DNA of 20,813 nucleotides from an uncultured Eubacteriales bacterium (GTDB lineage: Bacteria; Bacillota; Clostridia; Oscillospirales; Acutalibacteraceae): positions 1 through 20,813 of the forward strand of contig CAKUZC010000008.1 of the NCBI GenBank assembly GCA_934718145.1, read 5' to 3'. The position numbers and the translations under genes are program-made. Below are positions 8,432 through 15,029 of the stretch, one piece after another (the first letter of the stretch is position 1; each line of letters opens with the position of its first letter). Below the pieces are notes generated by a model. It worked only from the letters and a program-made list of their open reading frames with translations. It did no database searches and was not told the DNA's origin.

Positions 8432-9343
8432 ATGAACGGCATAATTATTATTGATAAACCTCAAAATTACACTTCATTTGATGTAATAGCAATCTTAAGA
8501 AAAAAATTTAATCAAAAAAAATTAGGCCACATGGGAACTTTAGATCCGATGGCTACGGGAGTCTTGCCCATTTTATTGGGCGATACGGCTAAGTTTCAAA
8601 TATTCACAGAAAATAATAAAAAAGAATATATTGCTAAAATGGAATTCGGATTGACTACCGATACTTTGGATTCCACAGGAAAAATTTTAAATAAAACAGA
8701 ATGTCATATAAAGAGAAAAGAATTTGAATCTGTATTAAATAATTTTTTGGGAGAAATTGATCAAGTCCCTCCTATGTTTTCCGCAATAAAACAAAATGGA
8801 AAAAAACTTTGTGATCTGGCAAGAAAAGGAATAGAAGTAGAAAGAGAAAAACGTAAAGTAGAAATAACAAGTATAGAAATTCTTAATTTTGATGAAATAA
8901 ATCAAACTGCTTGTATAAAAATAAAATGTTCTTGCGGCACTTATATACGCTCGCTTTGTGATGATATAGGAAAAATTTTAGGATGCGGCGCAGTGATGAC
9001 AGAACTAAGAAGAACAGAATCAAATGGTTTTTCACAAGAAAATTCTATCACTCTGGAAAAATTAAATAACTTAACTTTAAGTGAATTGGAAAAAAACTAT
9101 ATATTTCCAACCGAATACCTCTTTAAAAATTTAAAATCAGTAAATATTTCTGAAGCTCAAGAAAAAAGGTTCAGAAATGGAGGAGCTTTGTCCTTAGACA
9201 GAATTTTTTCTGATTTTCCACTAAAAAACGGCATAAACGTTAAGCTATACAGCAAAAATGAATTTATAGGTCTAGGATGCATTGACTCAACACAAAAAGA
9301 AATCAAAGTTTTGAAATGTTTAAAATCAATACAAAATCAATAA
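8432..9343 (+). CDS. truB: tRNA pseudouridine(55) synthase TruB
   Basis: TruB isomerises uridine 55 in the T-loop of elongator tRNAs to pseudouridine. The 303-residue protein has the catalytic motif GHMGTLDPMATGVLP with the nucleophilic aspartate at D38. It also has PPMFSAIKQNGKKLCDLARKG-type sequence near residues 112-132 and the CGTYIRSLCDDIG motif near residues 169-181. Length and motifs are typical of the bacterial enzyme, including a small C-terminal region (about residues 225-300) that varies between species. It lies three bases after nrnA and 14 bases before the chosen start of ribF. Identification is firm. Confidence 0.96.
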   Translation: MNGIIIIDKPQNYTSFDVIAILRKKFNQKKLGHMGTLDPMATGVLPILLGDTAKFQIFTENNKKEYIAKMEFGLTTDTLDSTGKILNKTECHIKRKEFESVLNNFLGEIDQVPPMFSAIKQNGKKLCDLARKGIEVEREKRKVEITSIEILNFDEINQTACIKIKCSCGTYIRSLCDDIGKILGCGAVMTELRRTESNGFSQENSITLEKLNNLTLSELEKNYIFPTEYLFKNLKSVNISEAQEKRFRNGGALSLDRIFSDFPLKNGINVKLYSKNEFIGLGCIDSTQKEIKVLKCLKSIQNQ

Positions 9344-9357
9344 ACGGTGGTGAAAAT

Positions 9358-9930
9358 ATGAATACTCATAATGAATTTACTTCAAATTGTGAACCCTCAG
9401 CAGTTGCTTTAGGATATTTTGTCGGAATACATAGAGGACATCAGAAAGTGATTTCAAAAGCGGTATCTCTTAAAAAATACGGACTTAAACCAACCGTGTT
9501 TACTTTTTCCCAAAATCCAAAGTCGGTAATATCGGGAACACCTGAAAATCGCATAACGAACAACAAAGAAAAAGAAACTGAAATTCAAAAATTAGGTATA
9601 GAAGAACTGTACATTGTAAATTTTGAAAATATTAAAAATATGACTTCAATAGAATTTGTTGAAGATTTACTGTATAAAAAATTAAATGCTCATGCAGTTG
9701 TTTGTGGATTTAACTACCACTTCGGAAAAGGTGGTCATTCGAATGCAGAAGATTTAAAAAAAATATGCAAAAATTATAATATAAAAACATATATCATAAA
9801 ACCTGTGCTTTATAAATCTAAACCTATAAGTTCAACTCGTATTCGAGAAGCCTTAAAACAAAATGATGTTTCTAAAGTTACCGATATGATGAAGGGGGAA
9901 AATTTAAAATACAATAAATTCAGTGCTTAA
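9358..9930 (+). CDS. ribF: RibF-like FAD synthetase domain protein, riboflavin kinase domain absent
   Basis: This 190-residue protein matches only the N-terminal FMN adenylyltransferase half of RibF, which converts FMN plus ATP to FAD. Visible motifs are ALGYFVGIHRGHQ near the start (nucleotidyltransferase HxGH intact as HRGH), a TFSQNP segment, VCGFNYHFGKGG and the closing SSTRIREAL. Full-length RibF is about 310 residues with a C-terminal riboflavin kinase domain; here the protein stops at once after the first domain. A hairpin terminator follows directly, so no kinase remnant lies downstream. The usual G-[NY]-F-D-G-[VI]-H motif reads GYFVGIH, with Val in place of Asp. I chose ATG 9358, which has GGTGG seven bases upstream; an in-frame ATG at 9316 lies inside truB and has no ribosome binding site. 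Last gene of the operon. Confidence 0.85.
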   Translation: MNTHNEFTSNCEPSAVALGYFVGIHRGHQKVISKAVSLKKYGLKPTVFTFSQNPKSVISGTPENRITNNKEKETEIQKLGIEELYIVNFENIKNMTSIEFVEDLLYKKLNAHAVVCGFNYHFGKGGHSNAEDLKKICKNYNIKTYIIKPVLYKSKPISSTRIREALKQNDVSKVTDMMKGENLKYNKFSA

Positions 9931-9956
9931 CCACGTAATTATTACGTGGCTTTATA
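9931..9956 (+). terminator. Terminator of the rimP-ribF operon
   Basis: Eight-base-pair stem CCACGTAA (9931-9938) and TTACGTGG (9942-9949) with a three-base loop, starting directly after the ribF stop codon and followed by CTTT and an A/T-rich run. The T-run is short and interrupted, so efficiency may be moderate. Confidence 0.65.
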
Positions 9957-9971
9957 TATAATTTTGTACAT

Positions 9972-9997
9972 AAAAAAAGCACCCTAAAAAGGTGCTC
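9972..9997 (-). terminator. Intrinsic terminator of the tlc gene
   Basis: On the minus strand, AGCACC (bases 9996-9991) pairs with GGTGCT (9983-9978) around a seven-base loop, followed by an uninterrupted run of T (9978-9972). It lies just after the tlc stop codon and back to back with the ribF terminator, insulating two convergent units. Confidence 0.8.
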
Positions 9998-10011
9998 TTT
10001 CAATTGTGCTA

Positions 10012-11529
10012 CTATTTTTCAGAAGCAACTTGTTCAGCCAATTTGGATTCATATTTCTTGCTGAGTCCGCAAACAGATGCAATCCATCCTACAACAGTTA
10101 TAACGAATACAGGAACAACTGTGTAAAGGTGAGCCGATACCTTACTTCCGACAGCAACTATGTTAGTTAAAACATATATAATAGTGGAAGCCCCGGCTTT
10201 ACCTGCACGACCGCCGATAACTTCAACGGCTGCTTGACCTTTGGTCTTGGTATCATCATCAAGAGGTCTGTAAGCCATGTTCTTGGTAGAGTCAAACAAG
10301 CAGTATTTTATGCTCTTTACTAAAGCGTCTACGAAAAGTCCAACCCAAATCGCCATCATCGAAACTGATGTTCCAAAGATCTCTTTTCCGCCGCTCTTTC
10401 CGTAAAGGATAAGTGTAAAGAATACGCCACCGAGAGTAATCATTACTATAGGAGTGATAATTGCTGAAACTTTCCAACTGAACTTTCTAAGTACGTTTGT
10501 ACTCAAGAGAGTGGCGCAAATTGTTAAAACGCCTGTAGTCATGGAAAGTCTTCCCATCATTGCGGAATAGTCGCTTGCGCTTGTGAGAGTAGCTCTCATT
10601 TGTTCTTTCCAAACAACTTCGGTGAAGTTTATGGATACACCATATGCTATTACCAATACTGCTATTAATCCGATATAAGGAGATGTAAACAATATCTTTA
10701 TACCTTCTGTAATTCCAACTTTAGCTTTTTTCTTCTTGGTTTTAACTTCTGAAGGATCATAGAATCTCGGATCTTTGAGAATTACGGAATTTATATAATA
10801 GAATATTCCCATTGTAGCAAATGCAAACAAAATACAAAGACCTATAAGAATTCTAACGTTTTTATCGAACTCTGCACCCTTTGCCTTAGACATACTTCCA
10901 AGAATTCCTCCTGAAAGAATTACTCCGATGTTTGCAATCAATGCATACAATCCATAGAATCTTTTTACTTCGCTCTTTTTTGTTACTTCATTTGCAAATT
11001 GCCAGAACAATGAAGATATAGCGATGGTTCCCCATATTTCTGAGAAAATGTAGAACAAGGTGTAAGACCAGTTTGTAAGACACGGAATAATATAATAGAA
11101 AAATCCCGGCCAAGAAGCTTGCATTTTCCTTACGGTATCAGCACTTGCATGAAGTACAGATGCATTAGGAAATAAGAATAAAAGGAAAATTACATAAAAT
11201 GAAATAAATACAGACACCATTATGTAGAATGTTTTGTAGCTTCCGAATTTACTTATCAAGTATGTAAATAACATAACTACTAAAAATGCTGCCGGCATAA
11301 CAAACCACAATTTAAGAACCGGAATAAGCTCAGTTCCTCCGCAAACTGCATACTTTTGAATAAACACGTCTTTGAGGTCTCTTACCATCGTATAAACAAA
11401 CAGTATACAGAACATAAGTAAGCTCATTGGTAAAAACTTTTTTAACTCATAGTTGTGAATAGGCCACAAAATTTGTTGAAACTTATTAAATTCAGGCTTT
11501 TGTGAAACGCCTTGCGATGAATCGCTCAT
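10012..11529 (-). CDS. tlc: ATP/ADP translocase (NTP/NDP exchange transporter, Tlc family)
   Basis: A 505-residue polytopic inner-membrane protein with about 11-12 hydrophobic segments, closely matching the nucleotide transporters of Rickettsia, Chlamydia and plastids (TC 2.A.12). Shared landmarks include ILWPI and KKFLP near the N-terminus (residues 20-34), RDLKD (50-54), SEIWGT (163-168), FWQFAN (175-180), DPRFYDP (253-259), IAYGVSINFTEVVWK (294-308), KYCLFDSTKNMAY (408-420), PLD (422-424) and GQAAVEVIGGRAGKAG (431-446). The charged residues thought important in the family appear retained (K53, E164, E304 and probably K444, aligned from memory). Members import host ATP in exchange for ADP, or take up nucleotides; which applies here is unknown. 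The start at 11529 has AAAGGAG 11 bases upstream. It is monocistronic, with its own promoter and terminator. Base composition resembles that of highly expressed infB more than that of the small operon genes. Confidence 0.95.
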   Translation of the reverse strand: MSDSSQGVSQKPEFNKFQQILWPIHNYELKKFLPMSLLMFCILFVYTMVRDLKDVFIQKYAVCGGTELIPVLKLWFVMPAAFLVVMLFTYLISKFGSYKTFYIMVSVFISFYVIFLLFLFPNASVLHASADTVRKMQASWPGFFYYIIPCLTNWSYTLFYIFSEIWGTIAISSLFWQFANEVTKKSEVKRFYGLYALIANIGVILSGGILGSMSKAKGAEFDKNVRILIGLCILFAFATMGIFYYINSVILKDPRFYDPSEVKTKKKKAKVGITEGIKILFTSPYIGLIAVLVIAYGVSINFTEVVWKEQMRATLTSASDYSAMMGRLSMTTGVLTICATLLSTNVLRKFSWKVSAIITPIVMITLGGVFFTLILYGKSGGKEIFGTSVSMMAIWVGLFVDALVKSIKYCLFDSTKNMAYRPLDDDTKTKGQAAVEVIGGRAGKAGASTIIYVLTNIVAVGSKVSAHLYTVVPVFVITVVGWIASVCGLSKKYESKLAEQVASEK

Positions 11530-12023
11530 TTTAAAACATACTCCTTTACAAATTTATAAAAAACCGCTGACTTCATAACCTTTCTGTCACAACCACATCC
11601 TCTCAGTATACCAACCAATATTTGATAAAAGCCCATACTAATTCGGAACAGTATAATAAATTTCGTCGTTCAATAAAAAACCTATTACAATGAGAAGAAA
11701 AAAATTACTGAACCGATTAATAAAGACAAAAACACGCTTGAAAATTTTAATACACAACGCACAAAACTTTCAAGTACCATTTATGCTTCACATTATAACA
11801 GTATACGACACTTATTACAACTGTAATTTTTAATTTTTTATAATAATTTGCAAAATTTCCGCAATTAATAAAATTATTGTTCATTTCCAAATAAAATCAT
11901 CATTTTGCTTGCATTTAATTTATTTATTTGATAGCATTATATAATAAGCGTAAATCTAAAAAAGGAAAGTATGCTTAAAATAAATAATTTAGTTTTAAAT
12001 AACAACGATAAGGAGAATTTATC
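11530..12023. other. Intergenic region between divergent tlc and rpmB
   Basis: About 494 bases without a convincing gene. It holds the predicted tlc promoter (11792-11820, minus strand), a long tlc leader, and near its right end the rpmB ribosome binding site (AAGGAG at 12011-12016). An A/T-rich stretch with TATAAT-like sequence near 11939-11946 probably contains the rpmB promoter, but I found no -35 box at correct spacing. No tRNA, riboswitch or clear hairpin was recognised. Confidence 0.6.
11792..11820 (-). promoter_or_regulatory. Predicted sigma-A-type promoter of tlc
   Basis: Read on the minus strand: TTGTAA (11820-11815), 17-base spacer, then a perfect TATAAT (11797-11792). Transcription would begin near 11785, giving a leader of roughly 255 bases before the tlc start codon, unusually long for this window. 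A promoter nearer the gene cannot be excluded. Confidence 0.5.
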
Positions 12024-12212
12024 ATGGCAAAGTGTGAAATTTGTGGAAAAGCAGCATCATTTGGAATAAAGGTTTCTCACTCTCACAGACGTTCAAACAA
12101 AATGTGGAAACCAAACATCAGAAAAATAAAAGCCGTAATCAACGGAACTCCAATGCGCGTTTGTGCTTGCACCAGATGCATGAGATCCGGAAAAGCTTCC
12201 AAAAAATCCTAA
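12024..12212 (+). CDS. rpmB: 50S ribosomal protein L28, zinc-ribbon form
   Basis: A 62-residue basic protein of the large ribosomal subunit. It begins MAKCEICGK and contains SHRRSNKMWKPNI, both typical of L28. It is the C+ form: paired cysteines C4/C7 and C49/C52 make the two CxxC halves of a zinc ribbon, as opposed to the zinc-independent copy that some bacteria induce under zinc starvation. AAGGAG precedes ATG 12024. The DNA glycosylase gene begins 21 bases after its stop, suggesting cotranscription. Confidence 0.96.
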   Translation: MAKCEICGKAASFGIKVSHSHRRSNKMWKPNIRKIKAVINGTPMRVCACTRCMRSGKASKKS

Positions 12213-12233
12213 TTGATTTTGCGGAGTTTTGAG

Positions 12234-13064
12234 TTGGTAGTCAAATTTTTAGATGGCAATATAATTTTAGAAGATGTAAAAAACTTTGACCTTGATCAAA
12301 CTTTTGGTTGTGGTCAATGTTTTCGTTTTGAAAAAATTAAAAATAATTTTATCGGAACAGCGAATAACAAAGACATAAGAATATCTCAACAGGGTAATCA
12401 GATAAAAATCTATGACACAACGGAAAAAGAATTCAAAGAATTATGGTTTGATTTTTTTGATTTGGGTACGGACTATTCAAAAATAGGAGATGAATTATCA
12501 TATCTTCATCCAATTCTTAAAGAAGCATATATTAATTGCAGCGGTATTCGGATATTAAAGCAGGAACCGTGGGAGACTCTTTGTTCATTTATAATTTCTC
12601 AAAATAACAACATACCTCGCATTAAAAAAATAATTAAAGCACTTTGTGAGCTATATGGAGAAAAAACAAAGTGTGGTTTTTCATTCCCTACCGCTAAAAA
12701 AATATCTTCGATGAATTTAGATGACCTTTCCCCTATCAAAAGTGGATTCAGAGCAAAATACATACTTGACGCTGCCAAAAAAATATCAAACGGCGATATT
12801 AATTTGGAAGAGATAAAAAGTAAAGAGTATTTTTACGCCAAAGAATTACTTATGAATATTCACGGAGTAGGACCGAAGGTAGCAGATTGTGTACTTTTAT
12901 ATGGATTTCACCGTTTAGAAGCATTTCCGTTAGATGTGTGGATGAAGAAAATAATGAATAAGTTTTTTGCAGACAAATCTTCTGATTTTTTCGGAAAATT
13001 TGCCGGAATCGCACAACAGTATCTATATCACTTTACGCGACAGAATCCTGATATTTTGAATTAG
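12234..13064 (+). CDS. ogg: OGG1-type 8-oxoguanine DNA glycosylase/AP lyase
   Basis: A base-excision repair enzyme that removes 8-oxoguanine opposite cytosine and nicks the abasic site. An N-terminal OGG-N domain (DQTFGCGQCFRF near residues 21-32) is followed by the helix-hairpin-helix GPD domain. The motif IHGVGPKVADC carries the catalytic lysine (about K215), and AFPLDVW carries the catalytic aspartate (about D234), matching human K249 and D268. There is no C-terminal iron-sulfur cluster. I chose TTG 12234, with GGAG seven bases upstream; an in-frame TTG at 12213, immediately after the rpmB stop, lacks a good ribosome binding site and would add seven residues. Linked to rpmB and ended by a terminator. 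Confidence 0.92.
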   Translation: MVVKFLDGNIILEDVKNFDLDQTFGCGQCFRFEKIKNNFIGTANNKDIRISQQGNQIKIYDTTEKEFKELWFDFFDLGTDYSKIGDELSYLHPILKEAYINCSGIRILKQEPWETLCSFIISQNNNIPRIKKIIKALCELYGEKTKCGFSFPTAKKISSMNLDDLSPIKSGFRAKYILDAAKKISNGDINLEEIKSKEYFYAKELLMNIHGVGPKVADCVLLYGFHRLEAFPLDVWMKKIMNKFFADKSSDFFGKFAGIAQQYLYHFTRQNPDILN

Positions 13065-13108
13065 TATACTTCAAATCACAAATAAAAGTAAATTTATGCA
13101 ATCAAAAA

Positions 13109-13142
13109 CCGACTGTTCATTGGAATAGCCGGTGGTTTTTTT
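13109..13142 (+). terminator. Terminator after the rpmB-ogg unit
   Basis: Imperfect ten-base-pair stem, CCGACTGTTC (13109-13118) with GAATAGCCGG (13123-13132), one mismatch and one G-U pair, four-base loop, then TGG and seven T (13136-13142). It lies 45 bases after the ogg stop. Confidence 0.75.
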
Positions 13143-13166
13143 CTTAATGAATTTTTTAATGAGTGC

Positions 13167-13859
13167 TCAATCTCTTCTCCTACGTGAAATAAAAATCAAT
13201 CTTAAAAGTGAAAGAAGTGAAGTAAACATCGCAGCAACATAAGTAAATGCCGCTGCACCCAAAACTTCCTTAACGCCTTTTTCTTCTTCTGCATTAATCA
13301 TTCCTGTTTCTTTTAGTGCCAAAAATGCCCTATGACTCGCATTAAATTCAACCGGTAAGGTTACAAGTTGAAACAAAACAGCCAAAGAATAAAGCATAAT
13401 TCCGGCGTTAACTACGAAGCTATATTTCACTGGTAAAGCAAGACCTATAAATACAAGCGGCATTGCTAAATTTGAGCCTATTTGTACAACAGGGACCAAA
13501 GAATGCCTTATTTTAAGGGGAACATATCCCACAGCATTTTGAACAGCATGGCCTGCTTCATGCGCCGCAACACTTAAAGATGCCACTGTTCGCTTAGAGT
13601 ACACATTTTCAGACAACGCTATATTATTGGTTCTAGAGTCATAATGGTCATTAAAGTATCCATAAATTTTTCCTATCGATACTCCTCTGACTTTATTGTG
13701 TCTTAAAACACGCTCTGCAGATTCCATACCGGTAATATTTTTAGAGCACTCAACTTTAGAATACTTATTAAATGCATGTTTCACCTTAAAGTGAGCATAC
13801 AAAGAAACAGACAATGAAATTATCATGTAAAAAATATAACTGGCATCGTAATAATACAT
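13167..13859 (-). CDS. YugP-like membrane zinc metallopeptidase
   Basis: A 230-residue member of the putative neutral zinc metallopeptidase family (YugP type). One N-terminal membrane helix (residues about 5-23) is followed by a short KYSKV-containing region. The zinc site HEAGH at residues 100-104 gives ligands H100 and H104 and catalytic E101. Hydrophobic segments then lie around 125-150, 153-170 and 205-225. Substrates are not known for the family. I start at ATG 13859, where GAGAGGG lies seven bases upstream and the N-terminus MYYYDASYIF matches relatives; an upstream in-frame start at 13904 would add 15 residues with no good ribosome binding site. It is divergent from hsp20 and shares a 214-base promoter region with it. 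Confidence 0.88.
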   Translation of the reverse strand: MYYYDASYIFYMIISLSVSLYAHFKVKHAFNKYSKVECSKNITGMESAERVLRHNKVRGVSIGKIYGYFNDHYDSRTNNIALSENVYSKRTVASLSVAAHEAGHAVQNAVGYVPLKIRHSLVPVVQIGSNLAMPLVFIGLALPVKYSFVVNAGIMLYSLAVLFQLVTLPVEFNASHRAFLALKETGMINAEEEKGVKEVLGAAAFTYVAAMFTSLLSLLRLIFISRRRRD

Positions 13860-13969
13860 ATTTTTCCCTCTCTTATCAACAATAATAGATAAATATTTTA
13901 CCACAACAGTATAATAAATTCAAATTCGGTAAAACTTAAAAAGGTGCTAAAAAATATTTTTTAAAAAAA

Positions 13970-13996
13970 TTAGCACTCAGGGGTTGACGCTGCTAA
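13970..13996 (+). promoter_or_regulatory. CIRCE-like HrcA operator upstream of hsp20
   Basis: A perfect left arm TTAGCACTC (13970-13978), exactly nine spacer bases, then CGCTGCTAA (13988-13996), which matches six of nine positions of the CIRCE right arm GAGTGCTAA. It overlaps the -35 box at 13984-13989, the expected place for repression by HrcA. Further half-site-like sequences, GTGCTAA at 13944-13950 and AGTGCTA at 14002-14008, flank it. HrcA itself is not in the window. Confidence 0.65.
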
Positions 13997-14012
13997 AAAG
14001 TAGTGCTACACT
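13984..14012 (+). promoter_or_regulatory. Sigma-A-type promoter of hsp20
   Basis: TTGACG at 13984-13989, 17-base spacer, TACACT at 14007-14012 with a TG one base upstream (extended -10). A TATAAT at 14012-14017 is closer to consensus but would need a 22-base spacer. The promoter lies within the CIRCE-like region. Confidence 0.6.
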
Positions 14013-14073
14013 ATAATTACAAGCTATTTTATAGTTTGATAATTACTTTTATATTTTCAGGGGGTTTAATATT

Positions 14074-14511
14074 ATGTATATGATGCCGTATAGTAAAGAT
14101 TTATTTGATGATTTTGCAGATCCGATCGAAAGATTTTTAGGTAACGGTTCCCTGTTTCGTCAACACACCAACAACGTTATGAAAACAGACGTAGTTGAAA
14201 AGGACGATGGCATAGAATTGATGATGGATCTTCCGGGAGTAATGAAAGAAAACATTAAAATCGAACTCAATGATGGTTACATTTCCATAACAGCTTCCAG
14301 CAATAAAGAAGCTAATGAGAAAGATTCAAACGGAAATTACCTTAGAAAAGAAAGACAATGCGGAAAATACAGCCGCAGCTTCTACGTCGGAGAAAATTTG
14401 ACGGAGGAAGATATAAAAGCATCGTTCAAAGATGGAGTTCTTACACTTAAGTTCCCCAAAAATGACGATAAAAAATTCGAAAAGAAAAAGACAATCTTTA
14501 TAGAAGGTTAG
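14074..14511 (+). CDS. hsp20: Small heat shock protein, Hsp20/alpha-crystallin family
   Basis: An ATP-independent chaperone that forms oligomers and holds unfolding proteins. The 145 residues comprise a short N-terminal arm, then the alpha-crystallin domain from about residue 36 (MKTDVVEKDDGIELMMDLPG-type strand) to about 138. It has the conserved D-L-P-G, the RSFYVGENL segment near residues 105-113, and GVLTLKFPK near 126-134. The C-terminus is short and lacks an obvious I-X-I tail motif, although IFIEG at the end may play part of that role. A GGGGG ribosome binding site precedes ATG 14074. The gene is monocistronic, has a CIRCE-like operator at its promoter and ends at a strong terminator, so heat-inducible control by HrcA is likely. 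Confidence 0.94.
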   Translation: MYMMPYSKDLFDDFADPIERFLGNGSLFRQHTNNVMKTDVVEKDDGIELMMDLPGVMKENIKIELNDGYISITASSNKEANEKDSNGNYLRKERQCGKYSRSFYVGENLTEEDIKASFKDGVLTLKFPKNDDKKFEKKKTIFIEG

Positions 14512-14522
14512 TTTAAAGACAG

Positions 14523-14547
14523 AAAGACGGCTAAGCCGTCTTTTTTT
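14523..14547 (+). terminator. Terminator of hsp20
   Basis: Perfect eight-base-pair stem AAGACGGC (14524-14531) and GCCGTCTT (14535-14542) with a TAA loop and a run of seven T (14541-14547). It begins about ten bases after the hsp20 stop. On the minus strand the hairpin is followed by TTTCTG only, so it may act weakly for the convergent gene. Confidence 0.9.
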
Positions 14548-14590
14548 ATACAAAAAAATATATAAAACAAACTGCTTATCACAAACTTTA

Positions 14591-14920
14591 TCAACCGAAA
14601 GGCAAAGCTTTAATTTTTGGATCTATCTCTCTTGCTTTTTCTGCTTGTTCAAAATTATCAAATATTATCCCGCTCCATTTTTTACCATCTGCAGTCTTCT
14701 TATATCTGATTCTTCCTTCATCCCCTGCTCTCAACCATTTAGTTTTTTCCGGTATTCCTTTTACCGTTGATATTTTTTTAGTTTTTAAACTTTTTAACTC
14801 ATCTACCCCTTGAACATAAATATCGTAATAATGTTCATTATCCATTATCCTACCGCGTAAATCAGGCTTTAAAACCGGATTAATTGGACTCGTAAACTTA
14901 AGATTAAAGTTATATTTCAT
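14591..14920 (-). CDS. Unrecognised 109-residue basic protein
   Basis: I do not recognise this protein. It is soluble, rich in Lys and Asp/Glu, with no signal peptide, membrane segment or cysteine. Residues 1-60 look mainly beta (a strand pattern around NFNLKF and YYDIYVQGVDEL). The second half contains a GDEGRIRYKK turn-strand and an amphipathic helix DNFEQAEKAREI before a short PFG tail. The start at 14920 has an AGGAGAG ribosome binding site, and a promoter with perfect hexamers lies about 45 bases upstream, so it is very likely a real, independently transcribed gene. It is convergent with hsp20 and divergent from the subtilase pair. No function can be proposed from context. Confidence 0.75.
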   Translation of the reverse strand: MKYNFNLKFTSPINPVLKPDLRGRIMDNEHYYDIYVQGVDELKSLKTKKISTVKGIPEKTKWLRAGDEGRIRYKKTADGKKWSGIIFDNFEQAEKAREIDPKIKALPFG

Positions 14921-14965
14921 ATAAAACTCTCCTATCTTTAATGTATTTTACTTCCCACAAGAACG

Positions 14966-14992
14966 ATTATAGTTATATATCTATAATGTCAA
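14966..14992 (-). promoter_or_regulatory. Promoter of the 109-residue protein gene
   Basis: On the minus strand, perfect TTGACA (14992-14987) and perfect TATAAT (14971-14966) separated by 15 bases. The spacer is two bases shorter than optimal, which may make it dependent on an activator or simply weaker. Confidence 0.6.
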
Positions 14993-15029
14993 TATATTAT
15001 TTTATTTTTTGATATATTTATATAAAATG

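Noticed and set aside
9316..9357. An upstream start for the RibF-like protein that would overlap truB.
   Set aside because: There is no ribosome binding site, and the ATG at 9358 has GGTGG at good spacing.
10012..11529. Higher G+C in tlc than in neighbouring genes as a sign of recent horizontal transfer.
   Set aside because: Hand counts of a few 60-base lines gave about 38-52% in tlc against about 23-25% in ylxQ and truB, but a line in the infB core also reached about 52%. Codon bias of well-expressed genes explains this as well as transfer does.
11971..12069. A 32-codon reading frame (ATG at 11971 with AAAGGAAAG upstream) that overlaps the rpmB start, possibly a leader peptide.
   Set aside because: It reads through the rpmB ribosome binding site and into rpmB in another frame, and its composition is just translated A/T-rich DNA. 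There is no run of regulatory codons and no attenuator hairpin.
12041..12232. A second open frame overlapping rpmB on the same strand.
   Set aside because: It is an out-of-frame shadow of L28, and the rpmB frame is unmistakable.
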